NCBI RefSeq assembly: GCF_001605725.1
Contig: NZ_CP011530.1
Coordinates: 3,658,001 to 3,722,000 of the forward strand
Reading direction: 5' to 3'
DNA: 64,000 nt
DNA from: Mycobacteroides immunogenum
GTDB taxonomy: Bacteria; Actinomycetota; Actinomycetes; Mycobacteriales; Mycobacteriaceae
The notes under the pieces were generated by a model. That model saw only the letters and a program-made list of their open reading frames with translations. It had not been told where the DNA came from and did not search any database. Shown here piece by piece: positions 27,321-36,202 of this stretch. Numbering within the stretch: position 1 is the stretch's first letter; every line of letters begins with the position of its first letter. The translations under genes and the position numbers were made by a program.

Positions 27321-28799
27321 ATGGCGACGATCAACAGCACCGACTACCTCATCGACCAGGCCAAACGCCGCCTCCCCACGATGAACACCCTGCCGGGTAT
27401 GGGCTACATCGAGAATTACCTCAATAGCCGCGAATGGCCGATGGCGGAGCTGGCCGCACCGCCGCCCGGCAGCGGCTTGAAGCCGGTCATGGGCGACCAG
27501 GGGCTGCCGCTGTTAGGGCACATGATCGAGATGTTCCGCGGGGGCATCGACTGGGTGCTGGACACGTACAACAAACGCGGACCGGTGAGCTGGACACAGA
27601 CCCCCATCGGCCCCGTCGTCACCGCGCTCGGACCTGACGCCACCCAGGCCGTCTTCAGTAACAGAACCAAAGACTTCTCCCAGGACGGCTGGAAGACCGT
27701 CATCGGCCCCTTCTTCAACCGCGGGCTGATGCTGCTCAACTTCGGCGAACACCACGAACACCGCCTGATCATGCAGCAGGCCTTCCTGCGTAGCCGCCTG
27801 GCCGGATACGTGGAGCAAATCGATTCCGTCGCAACCGATATCGTCGCCGAATGGCCGACAAACGACAGCCGGTTCCTGTTCTACCCCGCCATCAAGGAAT
27901 TGACCCTGGACGTGGCCTCCGTGGTGTTCATGGGCAACGAGCCGGGCGCAGATCACGAACGACTTGAAAAGGTGAACAAGGCGTTCGTCGCGACCACCCG
28001 GGCGGGCGGCGCCATCTTCCGGTTCGGCCTACCTCCGTTCAAGTGGTGGCGCGGACTGGAGGGGCGCAAACTTCTCGAAGAGTACTTCGCCGAACGGGTC
28101 GGCATTGCGCGCCAAAAGGCCGGGGGCGCGGACATGCTGACGGCACTGTGCCACGCGGAGACCGACGAGGGCGATGCCTTCACCGATACCGACATCGTCA
28201 ACCACATGATCTTCCTGATGATGGCCGCGCACGACACCACGACGTCGACCACGACGACCATGGCCTATTACCTGGCAGCCAATCCCGAATGGCAGGACCG
28301 GGTTCGGGACGAATCGGACCGTCTCGGCGACGGACCGCTGGACATCGACTCACTGGAAAAACTGGAGAGCCTGGACCTGGTGATGAATGAGGCGTTGCGT
28401 CTCGTCACGCCACTGCCGTTCAACGTGCGCTCGACGATCCAGGACACCGACCTGCTCGGGTTCCATGTGCCCGCCAACACCATGATCAACATCTGGCCGG
28501 GCATGAATCACCGTCTGCCCGAACTGTGGACCGATCCAGGCACGTTCGACCCTGAGCGCTTCTCGGAGCCCAGATCCGAACACAAGCGCCATCGATACGC
28601 GTTCGCACCATTCGGCGGTGGTGCACACAAGTGCATCGGCATGGTGTTCGGACAGCTGGAGATCAAGGCCGTCATGCACCGGCTCCTGCGGCGGTACCGG
28701 TTTGAACTGGCACACCCCAACTACGAGGCCAAGTGGGACTACGCGGGTATGCCGCTGCCGATCGACGGCATGCCCATCGTCCTGCGCCCGCTGCACTGA
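27321..28799 (+). CDS. cyp136: Cytochrome P450, CYP136 family
   Basis: This 492-residue P450 has the heme-binding loop FAPFGGGAHKCIG with the cysteine at about residue 437, the I-helix oxygen motif MMAAHDTTTST near 304, and an ExxR motif in MNEALRLV. Length equals that I recall for M. tuberculosis CYP136 (Rv3059), and the divergent TetR is conserved, so the family assignment is firm. CYP136 resembles sterol or long-chain lipid hydroxylases; its natural substrate is not settled. The start is the ATG at 27321, because the 20 upstream in-frame codons run through the operator region. Redox partners are not encoded here. Confidence 0.93.
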   Translation: MATINSTDYLIDQAKRRLPTMNTLPGMGYIENYLNSREWPMAELAAPPPGSGLKPVMGDQGLPLLGHMIEMFRGGIDWVLDTYNKRGPVSWTQTPIGPVVTALGPDATQAVFSNRTKDFSQDGWKTVIGPFFNRGLMLLNFGEHHEHRLIMQQAFLRSRLAGYVEQIDSVATDIVAEWPTNDSRFLFYPAIKELTLDVASVVFMGNEPGADHERLEKVNKAFVATTRAGGAIFRFGLPPFKWWRGLEGRKLLEEYFAERVGIARQKAGGADMLTALCHAETDEGDAFTDTDIVNHMIFLMMAAHDTTTSTTTTMAYYLAANPEWQDRVRDESDRLGDGPLDIDSLEKLESLDLVMNEALRLVTPLPFNVRSTIQDTDLLGFHVPANTMINIWPGMNHRLPELWTDPGTFDPERFSEPRSEHKRHRYAFAPFGGGAHKCIGMVFGQLEIKAVMHRLLRRYRFELAHPNYEAKWDYAGMPLPIDGMPIVLRPLH

Positions 28800-28802
28800 C
28801 TT

Positions 28803-29252
28803 TCAGCAGGCCAGACGGTTGGCGCAGGACGTGACCGCCTTGAGTGATGACGTGATGGCGTCGCGGGCACGGCCCATCGCCCATGCGGTGCCGGAGCCAT
28901 TGGTGCCGCGAATGAAGGTGCAGGTCTGATCGCCGTCGCGCAGTTGGTGGAAGCTGAGCGTCTCCATCCGGATGCCACGCTCGGACAGCATGGCGGTCAG
29001 CGCCGCCATCGGTCCGCACGCTTCGACCGTTGACGATTCAATGCGCTCGCCGATCGCCAGGGTCGCCTGGTAAGTGCCGTTGGCCTCGGACCACTGGCCG
29101 AGCCGCAACGAACCGCCGTTGCGCTCGTAGGTCTGACAGAACGAGGCCCAGGACATATCACCTGCCTCTTCACGCAGTCCGCGCGGCAGCGGGACACCGA
29201 AGCGAGCCGTGAACTGATCGGTCTGCGGGGAAAATGTGGTGTGAGTGTGCAT
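28803..29252 (-). CDS. LeuA regulatory (dimerisation)-domain-only protein
   Basis: This 149-residue protein resembles only the C-terminal allosteric domain of 2-isopropylmalate/homocitrate synthases, with GSLRLGQWSEANGTYQATLA, AACGPMAALTAML-like and ETLSFHQLRDGDQTCTFI segments. The catalytic TIM barrel is absent. The domain normally binds leucine, so this may be a leucine sensor or a regulatory partner of LeuA. The ATG at 29252 follows GAAAG; an ATG at 29267 is also possible. A structured leader with a short peptide rich in Leu and Val precedes it, which points to attenuation by branched-chain amino acids. It converges on cyp136 with 3 bp between the stops. Confidence 0.72.
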   Translation of the reverse strand: MHTHTTFSPQTDQFTARFGVPLPRGLREEAGDMSWASFCQTYERNGGSLRLGQWSEANGTYQATLAIGERIESSTVEACGPMAALTAMLSERGIRMETLSFHQLRDGDQTCTFIRGTNGSGTAWAMGRARDAITSSLKAVTSCANRLAC

Positions 29253-29290
29253 GTGCCGGTCTTTCATCCGAATGGAAGGTGACCGACGGG

Positions 29291-29353
29291 TAGTAGCTTC
29301 GACCCACAGCGAGGGGTCGGTCTGGATCAGACCCCGCTGCGGGTTGCTACTAC
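29291..29353 (-). promoter_or_regulatory. Attenuator-like hairpin in the leader of the LeuA-domain gene
   Basis: On the minus strand, GTAGTAGC (29346-29353) pairs with GCTACTAC (29291-29298). Inside this, CAGCGGGGTC pairs with GACCCCTCGCTG across a short loop. The result is a long near-continuous stem in the untranslated leader, overlapping the end of a 16-codon peptide frame. This layout is that of ribosome-mediated attenuation. Confidence 0.6.
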
Positions 29354-29377
29354 GAGTTGACCGGAGAAGTACAGCAC
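29327..29377 (-). CDS. Putative leader peptide (MLYFSGQLVVATRSGV)
   Basis: A GTG-initiated frame encodes 16 residues including Leu, Leu, Val, Val and Val, and ends with TGA inside the attenuator-like hairpin. Such peptides sense charging of branched-chain tRNAs in ilv and leu operons of actinobacteria. No strong ribosome site is seen, so its translation is uncertain. Confidence 0.42.
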   Translation of the reverse strand: MLYFSGQLVVATRSGV

Positions 29378-29405
29378 GAGAAGCAACACTAGACGTGGCG
29401 TCTGA

Positions 29406-30398
29406 TTAGCGCAAATACTTTCCCAGGGCCAGCATCGATCGCTCGGGGTCCGGGTCGGGCGGATCGTCGACGAGAGTGTGCAGGCGCTCGGTGATGGTGT
29501 CACCATCCAGGTGGGTGCCGATGAGCACCAGACTCGCCCCCGACGGCTGGTCCGTGCGCCGGGGAGCCTTTTCGATCGAGATATGGTCCCCGACTGTGTG
29601 CACGGCCAGCACCTTGCCGCCCAGCCGCATCAGCCCCTTGATGCGGTATACGCCGGCGGGCTGACTGTCGAGGAACTCGATGAGGCGCCGCGGATGCAAC
29701 GAGTGCTCGGTGGTGAATTCCACTGTCTCGTAGTGGTGATGGGCATGATGCTGATGATCGTGGTCCTCGCGAATCAGGTCCTCGAGTGAGAGCTGACCGA
29801 CAGGCTCGGGGCGCTCCTGTTTGTCGAACAGCAGCCGGGGGTCGACATCTGCGCCGACCGTCTCCACGATCGAGGCACGCGGGTTGCGTTCTTTGACGAG
29901 GGCGCGCAGGTGCGTGCGATCTCCCGCGTCGGCCAGGTCAATCTTGTTGAGGACCACCAGATCCGCCAGGTCTAAGTGTTGGGCGATCTCCGGATGCCGG
30001 ACCGCGACATCCTCGAATTGGGCGGTGTCGACGACGGTGACCAGTCCCCCGTAGCCGATCCGGGGGTCGGCCGCCGCCGCCGCGAGCACCATGCGCACCA
30101 TAGGCAGCGGCTCGGCCAGCCCGCTGGCCTCGATGACGATGGCATCGATGTCCCGGCCGGCCAGGGTGGTCAGCATGCCGCCGAGCTCGTCATCGTCGGC
30201 GGTGCAGCACAGGCATCCGTTGGACATCGTCATAGTGGAGTCGACCTGACCCGCGACTAACATGGCATCGATATTGATGGCACCGAAATCGTTGACTACC
30301 ACGCCGATTCGCACACCCAGGGTATTGCGTAGCAAGTTGTTCAGCAGTGTTGTCTTACCGGAACCCAGGAAGCCGGAGACGATGGTGACCGGGATCAA
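29406..30398 (-). CDS. CobW/COG0523 family GTPase, metal chaperone
   Basis: This 330-residue G3E-family GTPase has Walker A GFLGSGKTT at 9-17, the metal-binding CLCC motif (SNGCLCCTADDDE), Walker B IEASGLAEP and the guanine motif NKID. A histidine cluster (HDHQHHAHHH) after residue 210 and the C-terminal CobW domain are present. Members insert or deliver Zn or Co to client enzymes. The His-rich insert favours zinc or another transition metal. The start seems to be TTG at 30398, since the conserved MIPVTIVSGFLG begins there. No Zur box was recognised upstream. Confidence 0.88.
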   Translation of the reverse strand: MIPVTIVSGFLGSGKTTLLNNLLRNTLGVRIGVVVNDFGAINIDAMLVAGQVDSTMTMSNGCLCCTADDDELGGMLTTLAGRDIDAIVIEASGLAEPLPMVRMVLAAAAADPRIGYGGLVTVVDTAQFEDVAVRHPEIAQHLDLADLVVLNKIDLADAGDRTHLRALVKERNPRASIVETVGADVDPRLLFDKQERPEPVGQLSLEDLIREDHDHQHHAHHHYETVEFTTEHSLHPRRLIEFLDSQPAGVYRIKGLMRLGGKVLAVHTVGDHISIEKAPRRTDQPSGASLVLIGTHLDGDTITERLHTLVDDPPDPDPERSMLALGKYLR

Positions 30399-30523
30399 AC
30401 CGAGTTCTCGACACTTCTGGGCACACCCTCAGTGTAGGCAACAGGACCGACCAGGTACCGGTCGAGCGGGAATGTCCGCACTACCGTCGGAGTTGTCGGT
30501 CGTGAACCCGCGAAAGGAAAACC

Positions 30524-31186
30524 ATGCCGCAGAAGATCGTCATCGCCGGTGGCCACGGTCAGATCGCCGCGCATCTGATTCGCTTGCTCGCCGCGCGCGG
30601 CGATACCGCCGTGGCGCTCATCCGCAATCCCGATCACGCCGCCGACGTCGAGTCATGGGGTGGGCAGCCGTTGGTGCTGGACCTGGAAGCGGCCGACGCG
30701 GCAAGTGTGGCCGATGCCCTCGCGGGTGCCGATGCCGCCGTGTTCGCGGCGGGCGCGGGGCCGGGCAGCGGTCCGGCCCGTAAGGACACCGTGGACCGTG
30801 CCGGCGCGGTGCTCTTAGCCGATGCCGCGGAACGTGCGCGGGTGCGCCGGTTCATTCAGATCAGCGCCTTTGGTGCCGGTGAGCCGGCGCCCACCGAGGG
30901 GGACGAGTCGTGGATCGCCTACGTGATCGCCAAGACGGCCGCCGAAGAGGACCTGCGCGCACGCGGCGGCTTGGCATGGACCATTCTGCGCCCCGGCCTG
31001 CTCACCGACGCTACGCCTAGTGGATCAGTCACCTTGGCGGCCAACAGGATCGAACGCGGATCCGTGCCACGCGCCGATGTCGCGGCGGTGGTGGCCGAAC
31101 TGTTGACGGCGCCGGCCACCGCCCACCAAATCCTGTTCCTCACCGAGGGCACTACGCCCATCGCCAGCGCGGTGGCCGCGCTCTAG
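30524..31186 (+). CDS. NAD(P)-binding atypical SDR (NmrA-like)
   Basis: This 220-residue protein has the cofactor motif IAGGHGQIAAHLIRLL at the N-terminus, the strand segment RRFIQISAFGAG and a YVIAKTAAEEDLRARG catalytic-type segment. The YxxxK motif reads YVIAK. It is like NAD(P)H-binding epimerase-like proteins used as reductases or redox sensors. Substrate unknown. AAAGGAAAACC precedes the ATG. It is divergent from the CobW gene and overlaps the convergent F420 oxidoreductase by 4 bp. Confidence 0.85.
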   Translation: MPQKIVIAGGHGQIAAHLIRLLAARGDTAVALIRNPDHAADVESWGGQPLVLDLEAADAASVADALAGADAAVFAAGAGPGSGPARKDTVDRAGAVLLADAAERARVRRFIQISAFGAGEPAPTEGDESWIAYVIAKTAAEEDLRARGGLAWTILRPGLLTDATPSGSVTLAANRIERGSVPRADVAAVVAELLTAPATAHQILFLTEGTTPIASAVAAL

Positions 31187-32199
31187 AGCAATGCGAAGAG
31201 CCGTTCCAGGGCACGCAGCTGCTCGTCATACGCGGTGTCGAGTTTGACGAGCAGCGTCGAGATACCGGCCGCACGATAGCGTTCCAGGCGCTCACCGATC
31301 ATCTGATCGGTGCCGACGAGATTGGTGAGGCGCCCCAGATCTTCAGGGACGGCAGCGCGCGCGGCATCACGATCACCGGCACGCCACAGTGATTCGACCG
31401 CGCGGACGCCGTCACCATATCCGAGCCGGGCGAATGCCTCATTGTAGAAATTGCGGCCCGACGCCCCCATGGCGCCGATGGTGAAGGCGTATCCGGCGGC
31501 GTGACGTTTCACCGCCGCGGCGGCATCTGTTGCGGTGTCGGCGAATTCGAGAGCTACTGGCGCCACCAGGTCGATATCGCCAACGCTCCGCCCGGCCGCG
31601 GCCGCGGCCTCGCCGATGGGTCCGAGGAAAACTTCGGCGAGCTCCGGAATAAAGGAGTTGCCGAGCCAGCCATCGGCAAGCTCACCGGTGAGCGCCAGGT
31701 TCGCCGGCCCCATGGCCGCGACGTAGATGGGAACGTTTTGCGGTGCCACCAAGGGCCGCAACGGTTTACCGGCGCTCCCCGGCAGCGGCAACGTATACAC
31801 CTGACCCTCGTAACGCAGCCGTTCCCCGCGAGCCACCATCCGGACAATGTCGATGGTTTCCCTGGTGGTCCGCACCGGTTTGGTGAAGCGCACCCCATGC
31901 CACCCCTCCATCACCTGCGGCCCGGAAGCTCCCACGCCCAGGGTGAAGCGGCCACCAGAAAGCTGCTGAATGCTCAGCGCCGACGTGGCCAGCATTGCCG
32001 GTGATCGGGACCCGAGCTGCACCACGAAGGTCCCCAGCCCGATGGTCTCGGTGCAAGCGGCCAGGTAGGCCAGGCCCGTCAGGGCGTCATAGCCCCACAC
32101 CTCGGGCACCCACAGCGACGCCACCCCCAACTGCTCCGCACGCCGCGCGAAGTCCGCGGCACCCGGCAACCGCGGCTCGATCGTCACACCAATTCGCAT
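31183..32199 (-). CDS. LLM-class F420-dependent oxidoreductase
   Basis: This 338-residue protein of the bacterial-luciferase-like/MER group begins MRIGVTIEPRLPGAADFARR and has SLWVPEVWGYDALTGLAYLA, QQLSGGRFTLGVGASGP and NVPIYVAAMGPANLALTGE, all typical of mycobacterial F420-dependent enzymes. It carries out a hydride transfer with F420H2 on an unknown substrate. The ATG at 32199 is preferred over one 12 bp upstream because the fold begins there. Confidence 0.88.
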   Translation of the reverse strand: MRIGVTIEPRLPGAADFARRAEQLGVASLWVPEVWGYDALTGLAYLAACTETIGLGTFVVQLGSRSPAMLATSALSIQQLSGGRFTLGVGASGPQVMEGWHGVRFTKPVRTTRETIDIVRMVARGERLRYEGQVYTLPLPGSAGKPLRPLVAPQNVPIYVAAMGPANLALTGELADGWLGNSFIPELAEVFLGPIGEAAAAAGRSVGDIDLVAPVALEFADTATDAAAAVKRHAAGYAFTIGAMGASGRNFYNEAFARLGYGDGVRAVESLWRAGDRDAARAAVPEDLGRLTNLVGTDQMIGERLERYRAAGISTLLVKLDTAYDEQLRALERLFALL

Positions 32200-32231
32200 C
32201 CGGCCCTCCATCGCAGACGTAGGATCAGCCT

Positions 32232-32723
32232 ATGCGATACCGCGACTGTCCCACTATTGAAGTGTCACAACGGATGTCGGGCACAGTTTCCGACGCGTGG
32301 GCGATCGTCACCGATATCGCCTTCCCCACCTACTGCACCGGCGAGCTCATCGACGTCCACTGGCTGGATGGCGCCGACAAGGTGGCGGTCGGCGCGCGGT
32401 TCAAAGGTACCAACGGGGGTGACGGCAGTCAGTGGGAAACGATCTCGGTGATCACCGAGGTCGAACCCGAGTCCAGGTGGGTATGGAACGTACTGTCTGA
32501 CGGCGGGACTTACGCGGCGAGTTGGGGATTCGAGGTGGAACCGGCAAGCGATGGCGTGATCGTCCGGCAATGGGGACGCCTGGGTCCGGGACCTTCGGGC
32601 CTTACTCCCGCCATCGAGGCGATGCCCGAGAAGGAGGCGCGCATCGTCTCTCGCCGCCTGCAGGACTGGCGGGTGGGTATGGAGGCCAACCTCCGGGAGG
32701 TCGCCGAGCGCTTATCGCGCTAG
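32232..32723 (+). CDS. SRPBCC/START-like ligand-binding protein
   Basis: This 163-residue protein has the helix-grip pattern of polyketide-cyclase/START-like proteins, from [20 protein letters not shown] to a C-terminal long helix ([20 protein letters not shown]). Such proteins bind hydrophobic ligands or act as small cyclases; no catalytic residues can be assigned. It is divergent from the F420 oxidoreductase with 32 bp between starts, and overlaps the sigC stop by 4 bp. Confidence 0.8.
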   Translation: MRYRDCPTIEVSQRMSGTVSDAWAIVTDIAFPTYCTGELIDVHWLDGADKVAVGARFKGTNGGDGSQWETISVITEVEPESRWVWNVLSDGGTYAASWGFEVEPASDGVIVRQWGRLGPGPSGLTPAIEAMPEKEARIVSRRLQDWRVGMEANLREVAERLSR

Positions 32724-33271
32724 CCGGTCATGTTCTCGGGCTCGGCCCACCCGATCAGCTCGTCACGAGCCCGGGCCACCCGCGATCGAATGGTGCCGAT
32801 CGCGCAGCCGCAGACATCTGCCGTCTCGGCGTAGGACAGACCGACGACCTGAGTCAGCACCAGCGCCTCGCGCCGATCGTCATCGAGTGCGGCCAGCAGC
32901 GCTTTGAGCTCTACCAGCTCTTCGAAACGGTGCGTCGGGCGGCGCAGTGAGGCTTCCTCGAGGTCGGCGCCGTGCGCGATGCGCGGCCGGGACTTCAGGT
33001 GACGGATGTGGTCGGCGACCACGCGGCGGGCGATCGAGAGCAACCAGGTGCGCACCGTTGAGCGTCCAGCGAAGCGTGGGAGTGCGCCAAGAGCCCGCAG
33101 GTATGTCTCCTGGGTGAGGTCGTCGGCGACGCCGGTATCGGCCAGATAAGCGACGAATCGCCACACATCACCCTGGGTCGCCTTGACCAAGGATTCGAGT
33201 GCGGACTGGTCGCCACGACCGGCAGACAGCGCAAGTTCAAGCAGCTGCTCGTCGTCGGTGCCGGTGGCCAC
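32720..33271 (-). CDS. sigC: ECF sigma factor SigC
   Basis: This 183-residue sigma factor has region 2 ([33 protein letters not shown]) and region 4 ([34 protein letters not shown]) with no C-terminal extension. The sequence is that of mycobacterial SigC (Rv2069), whose regulon in M. tuberculosis includes copper-acquisition genes. It starts at GTG, 31 bp from the divergent PepSY gene. In M. tuberculosis no cognate anti-sigma is established, but a zf-HC2 protein is encoded two genes away here. Confidence 0.93.
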   Translation of the reverse strand: MATGTDDEQLLELALSAGRGDQSALESLVKATQGDVWRFVAYLADTGVADDLTQETYLRALGALPRFAGRSTVRTWLLSIARRVVADHIRHLKSRPRIAHGADLEEASLRRPTHRFEELVELKALLAALDDDRREALVLTQVVGLSYAETADVCGCAIGTIRSRVARARDELIGWAEPENMTG

Positions 33272-33302
33272 GAGTCCTACTCTATGTCGTAGACGTTCGG
33301 GG

Positions 33303-34757
33303 GTGAACAGCGGGAACTCTTTTACCGATTCATCCGACCAATATCCCGTGACTTATACCGAGGACCGGCCCGATGCTCGTGAGTCCCAGCCAGACACCGT
33401 GTGGGGGCGATTCGCACCGATAGTACTGCGCCTGCACTTCTATGCGGGGCTCCTCGTCGGCCCGTTCCTGCTGATCGCGGCCCTGACAGGGCTGGCATAC
33501 GCGCTGGTGGGGCAGGTCGACGCCGTGGTGTACCGCCACGAACTCAAGGTCGATTCCATCGGGGGCAAGCCGCTGGCGCTCTCGGATCAGTTGGCGGCGG
33601 CGACGGCGGCACAGCCTGCCGGCACGGTGACCTCGATCCGCCCACCGGCAGCGCCCGACGACACGACCCGCGTGGTGTTGGCCGTTCCGGAAGACCCAAC
33701 CGTTCCCGTCGACTATTCACGCACCGTGTTCGTCGACCCCTACACCGGTGAGATCCGTGGCACGCTGACCACCTACGGCGAGTGGCTGCCGGTGCGCGCC
33801 TGGTTCGACGAACTGCACAGGAATCTGCATTTGGGTGCGTTCGGGCGCAATTACAGCGAGCTCGCGGCCAGCTGGCTATGGGTGGTCGCCCTCGGCGGCC
33901 TGTTCCTCTGGATCGGCTACCGCCGCCGCACCGGGCGACTGAGCCGGATCGCACTTCCCGATCGCGACGCCACCCCGCGACGGCGCAGATTGACCTGGCA
34001 TGGCGCCGTCGGGATCTGGATTGTTCTCGGGCTGTTGGCCCTTTCGGTGACAGGACTGACGTGGTCGCGCTATGCCGGCACCAATATCGGTGACCTCACC
34101 CAGGCCATCCGGCCGGCGCTGTCCACCGAACTCGACCCTGCCGCCGCCGCACCAATGACCGGGCACAAACACCACGGCGCCACCGCGGCTTCAGCCGTCG
34201 ACCCACTCATGGGGGCCAACACGGTGCTGGAGACGGTGCGTGACGCCGGACTGCGCGGTCCGCTGTGGATGACGCCGCCTTCGGAGCCCAACACCGCCTG
34301 GCTGGTCTCGGAGCGCAAGCGCAACATCCCCACTCAGCTGGATGCCATCACCGTCAATGCCGCCAACGGCGAGATCACCGGGCGCAGTAATTTCTCCGAG
34401 TGGTCGCTGCTGCAGAAGTCGACGGAGTGGGCGATCGACGGCCATATGGGTGTCCTGTTCGGTATCCCGAATCAGATCCTGGTGGCCCTCATCGTGATCG
34501 GCCTGATCACCGTCATCACACGCGGCTATCTGATGTGGTGGCGCAGACGCCCGACCAAGAGCAGGCGCTGGCCGGTGCCGCCGCGCCGGGGCGGTCTGCT
34601 CGCGCTCAAACCGCTGGAGCTGGCGCTGCTGGCCGTGGTGGTCATCGCCGTCGGCTGGTTCACGCCGCTGCTGGGGATCTCGCTTGCGGCGTTCCTCACC
34701 ATCGACCTGGTGTGGGGGTTCGTGGCGAGCCGACGCACCGGCGCGTCAGGCAGCTGA
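33303..34757 (+). CDS. PepSY-associated membrane protein (PiuB type)
   Basis: This 484-residue protein has PepSY-associated membrane helices: one near residue 45 ([20 protein letters not shown]), one after the first PepSY-like domain ([16 protein letters not shown]), one around 250-275 and two or three at the C-terminus. The external loop contains GHKHHG, which could bind copper. Members sit beside iron or copper uptake and reduction systems. I use the GTG at 33303 (another GTG at 33348 is possible); the frame upstream overlaps sigC and is not credible. It is divergent from sigC and so is a likely SigC target. Confidence 0.82.
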   Translation: MNSGNSFTDSSDQYPVTYTEDRPDARESQPDTVWGRFAPIVLRLHFYAGLLVGPFLLIAALTGLAYALVGQVDAVVYRHELKVDSIGGKPLALSDQLAAATAAQPAGTVTSIRPPAAPDDTTRVVLAVPEDPTVPVDYSRTVFVDPYTGEIRGTLTTYGEWLPVRAWFDELHRNLHLGAFGRNYSELAASWLWVVALGGLFLWIGYRRRTGRLSRIALPDRDATPRRRRLTWHGAVGIWIVLGLLALSVTGLTWSRYAGTNIGDLTQAIRPALSTELDPAAAAPMTGHKHHGATAASAVDPLMGANTVLETVRDAGLRGPLWMTPPSEPNTAWLVSERKRNIPTQLDAITVNAANGEITGRSNFSEWSLLQKSTEWAIDGHMGVLFGIPNQILVALIVIGLITVITRGYLMWWRRRPTKSRRWPVPPRRGGLLALKPLELALLAVVVIAVGWFTPLLGISLAAFLTIDLVWGFVASRRTGASGS

Positions 34758-35465
34758 GTTATCGGCGGAGCGCAGATGCCGCTCCCCTGAAGCGACCTCG
34801 TCAAGGAACACGGCGCGGTGCTGGTTGGGCGGGGTACGCCCGGCACGGTAGTCACGCAGAACCAGTAGCGCGAAGATCAAACCGAGCAACACCGGCGAGT
34901 GGCTGATGATGCGAGCCAACGTCACCTGATCATTGACGGCGTCGTTGATGACGTAGCCGGTGAGCACGAGCGCGAATGCGCCCAGCACCGTGGCCATTCC
35001 GGCTGCGGCGGCGGGCCGCACACCGGCGATCACCATGGCCACACCCAGGGCAACCACCCACGCGGTGGATTCGTTCATGAGGTGCGCGCCGGTCATCGCG
35101 CCGTGGTGATGCGCAGAGACCATGCCGAAGTCGATTCCGGCGACCTGCATGCCGGCCACGCCCAGCTGGAGCAGCCCGATGAGCACCAGTGCACACCGGT
35201 TGATGTTGTGGCGTGCCCAATGGGCGTAGCGCGCCATGGGGGTGAGAGGTTCGACGGCGGCAGCGGCGAGGATCTGTCCGGTCAGGTCGCGAGTCGGGGC
35301 CGAACGCGCATAGGCGAACTGGCGCTCCAGACCGCGTGCCCGCCCCAGCCATTCCCGGCAGGACACGCAGGAGAGCACGTGCTCATCCAGACGCTTGCGC
35401 GCGACGCTCGCCTGCTCACCGTCGACCCACGCCGACAGCTGCTCGCGCACTTCCTGACAGTTCAC
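34746..35465 (-). CDS. zf-HC2 anti-sigma-like membrane protein
   Basis: This 239-residue protein begins with a zinc-binding anti-sigma domain: C3, then H29-x3-C33-x2-C36 (HVLSCVSC), preceded by the EQLSAWVDGE helix. A linker and about five to six membrane helices follow, with a histidine-rich loop (AHHHGAMTGAH) on one face. It should hold an ECF sigma factor at the membrane; SigC, encoded 1.5 kb away, is the obvious candidate. The His-rich loop may sense copper. It overlaps the end of the convergent PepSY gene by 12 bp. Confidence 0.83.
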   Translation of the reverse strand: MNCQEVREQLSAWVDGEQASVARKRLDEHVLSCVSCREWLGRARGLERQFAYARSAPTRDLTGQILAAAAVEPLTPMARYAHWARHNINRCALVLIGLLQLGVAGMQVAGIDFGMVSAHHHGAMTGAHLMNESTAWVVALGVAMVIAGVRPAAAAGMATVLGAFALVLTGYVINDAVNDQVTLARIISHSPVLLGLIFALLVLRDYRAGRTPPNQHRAVFLDEVASGERHLRSADNSAA

Positions 35466-35524
35466 CCCTCTATGGTCGCCTATCGCGTGGACTTAGGTGT
35501 GAAGACCCCCTGATCTGCGGGCCT

Positions 35525-36202
35525 CTACAGCGCCGCGAGCAGCTGATTCGAGTCCGCAACGGCACCGAAGACCCCGCCTTGCATGGTCACCATCTTCAGC
35601 GCCGCGGCGTGATTTCCTGGGTCGGTGGCACCCGTGCAATCGGACAGGATGAGGCATTCGAATCCGCGATCGTTCGCTTCACGCATGGTCGTGTGCACGC
35701 ACACGTCGGTGGTGATCCCCGTCAGCACGATGTACCGGATGCCGCGGGTGCGCAACACCAAATCGAGATCGGTCGCATAGAACGCACCCTTGCCGGGTTT
35801 GTCGATGACGGGTTCGCCCGCCAGCGGCGCCACTTCCGGCACAATCTGCCAGCCCGGCTCACCATGCACCAGAATCCGTCCGCAGGGCCCCTCAACCCCG
35901 ATCTCGGCTCCGATCCGGGCCGAGCGCCACCGCTTGTTGGCCGGCAGATCCGAGAGGTCCGGGCGATGTCCCTCGCGGGTATGGATGATGGTCATCCCCG
36001 CCGCCCGCGCCGCCGCCAGCACACGTGCCGTCGGTTCCAGGCCCGCGCGCGTCAGAGACAGGTCGTATCCCATCGTGTCCACGTATCCGCCGGGGCCGCA
36101 GAAGTCGACCTGCCAGTCGATGCACAGCACCGCTGTCTGTGCGGGATTCACGGGACCGTCGAACGGCCACGGGTACGGCTGCGCGTCGACCTGCCCCGTC
36201 AT
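35525..36202 (-). CDS. biuH: Biuret amidohydrolase (isochorismatase-like cysteine hydrolase)
   Basis: This 225-residue cysteine hydrolase has the catalytic aspartate in [20 protein letters not shown] (D29), a lysine in [10 protein letters not shown] and the nucleophile cysteine in [19 protein letters not shown]. The sequence closely follows Rhizobium biuret hydrolase, including [20 protein letters not shown] and [20 protein letters not shown], as I remember it. The reaction is biuret to allophanate plus ammonia. The start overlaps the NCS1 permease stop by 4 bp, so uptake and hydrolysis are coupled. Allophanate hydrolase is not in the window. Confidence 0.88.
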   Translation of the reverse strand: MTGQVDAQPYPWPFDGPVNPAQTAVLCIDWQVDFCGPGGYVDTMGYDLSLTRAGLEPTARVLAAARAAGMTIIHTREGHRPDLSDLPANKRWRSARIGAEIGVEGPCGRILVHGEPGWQIVPEVAPLAGEPVIDKPGKGAFYATDLDLVLRTRGIRYIVLTGITTDVCVHTTMREANDRGFECLILSDCTGATDPGNHAAALKMVTMQGGVFGAVADSNQLLAAL

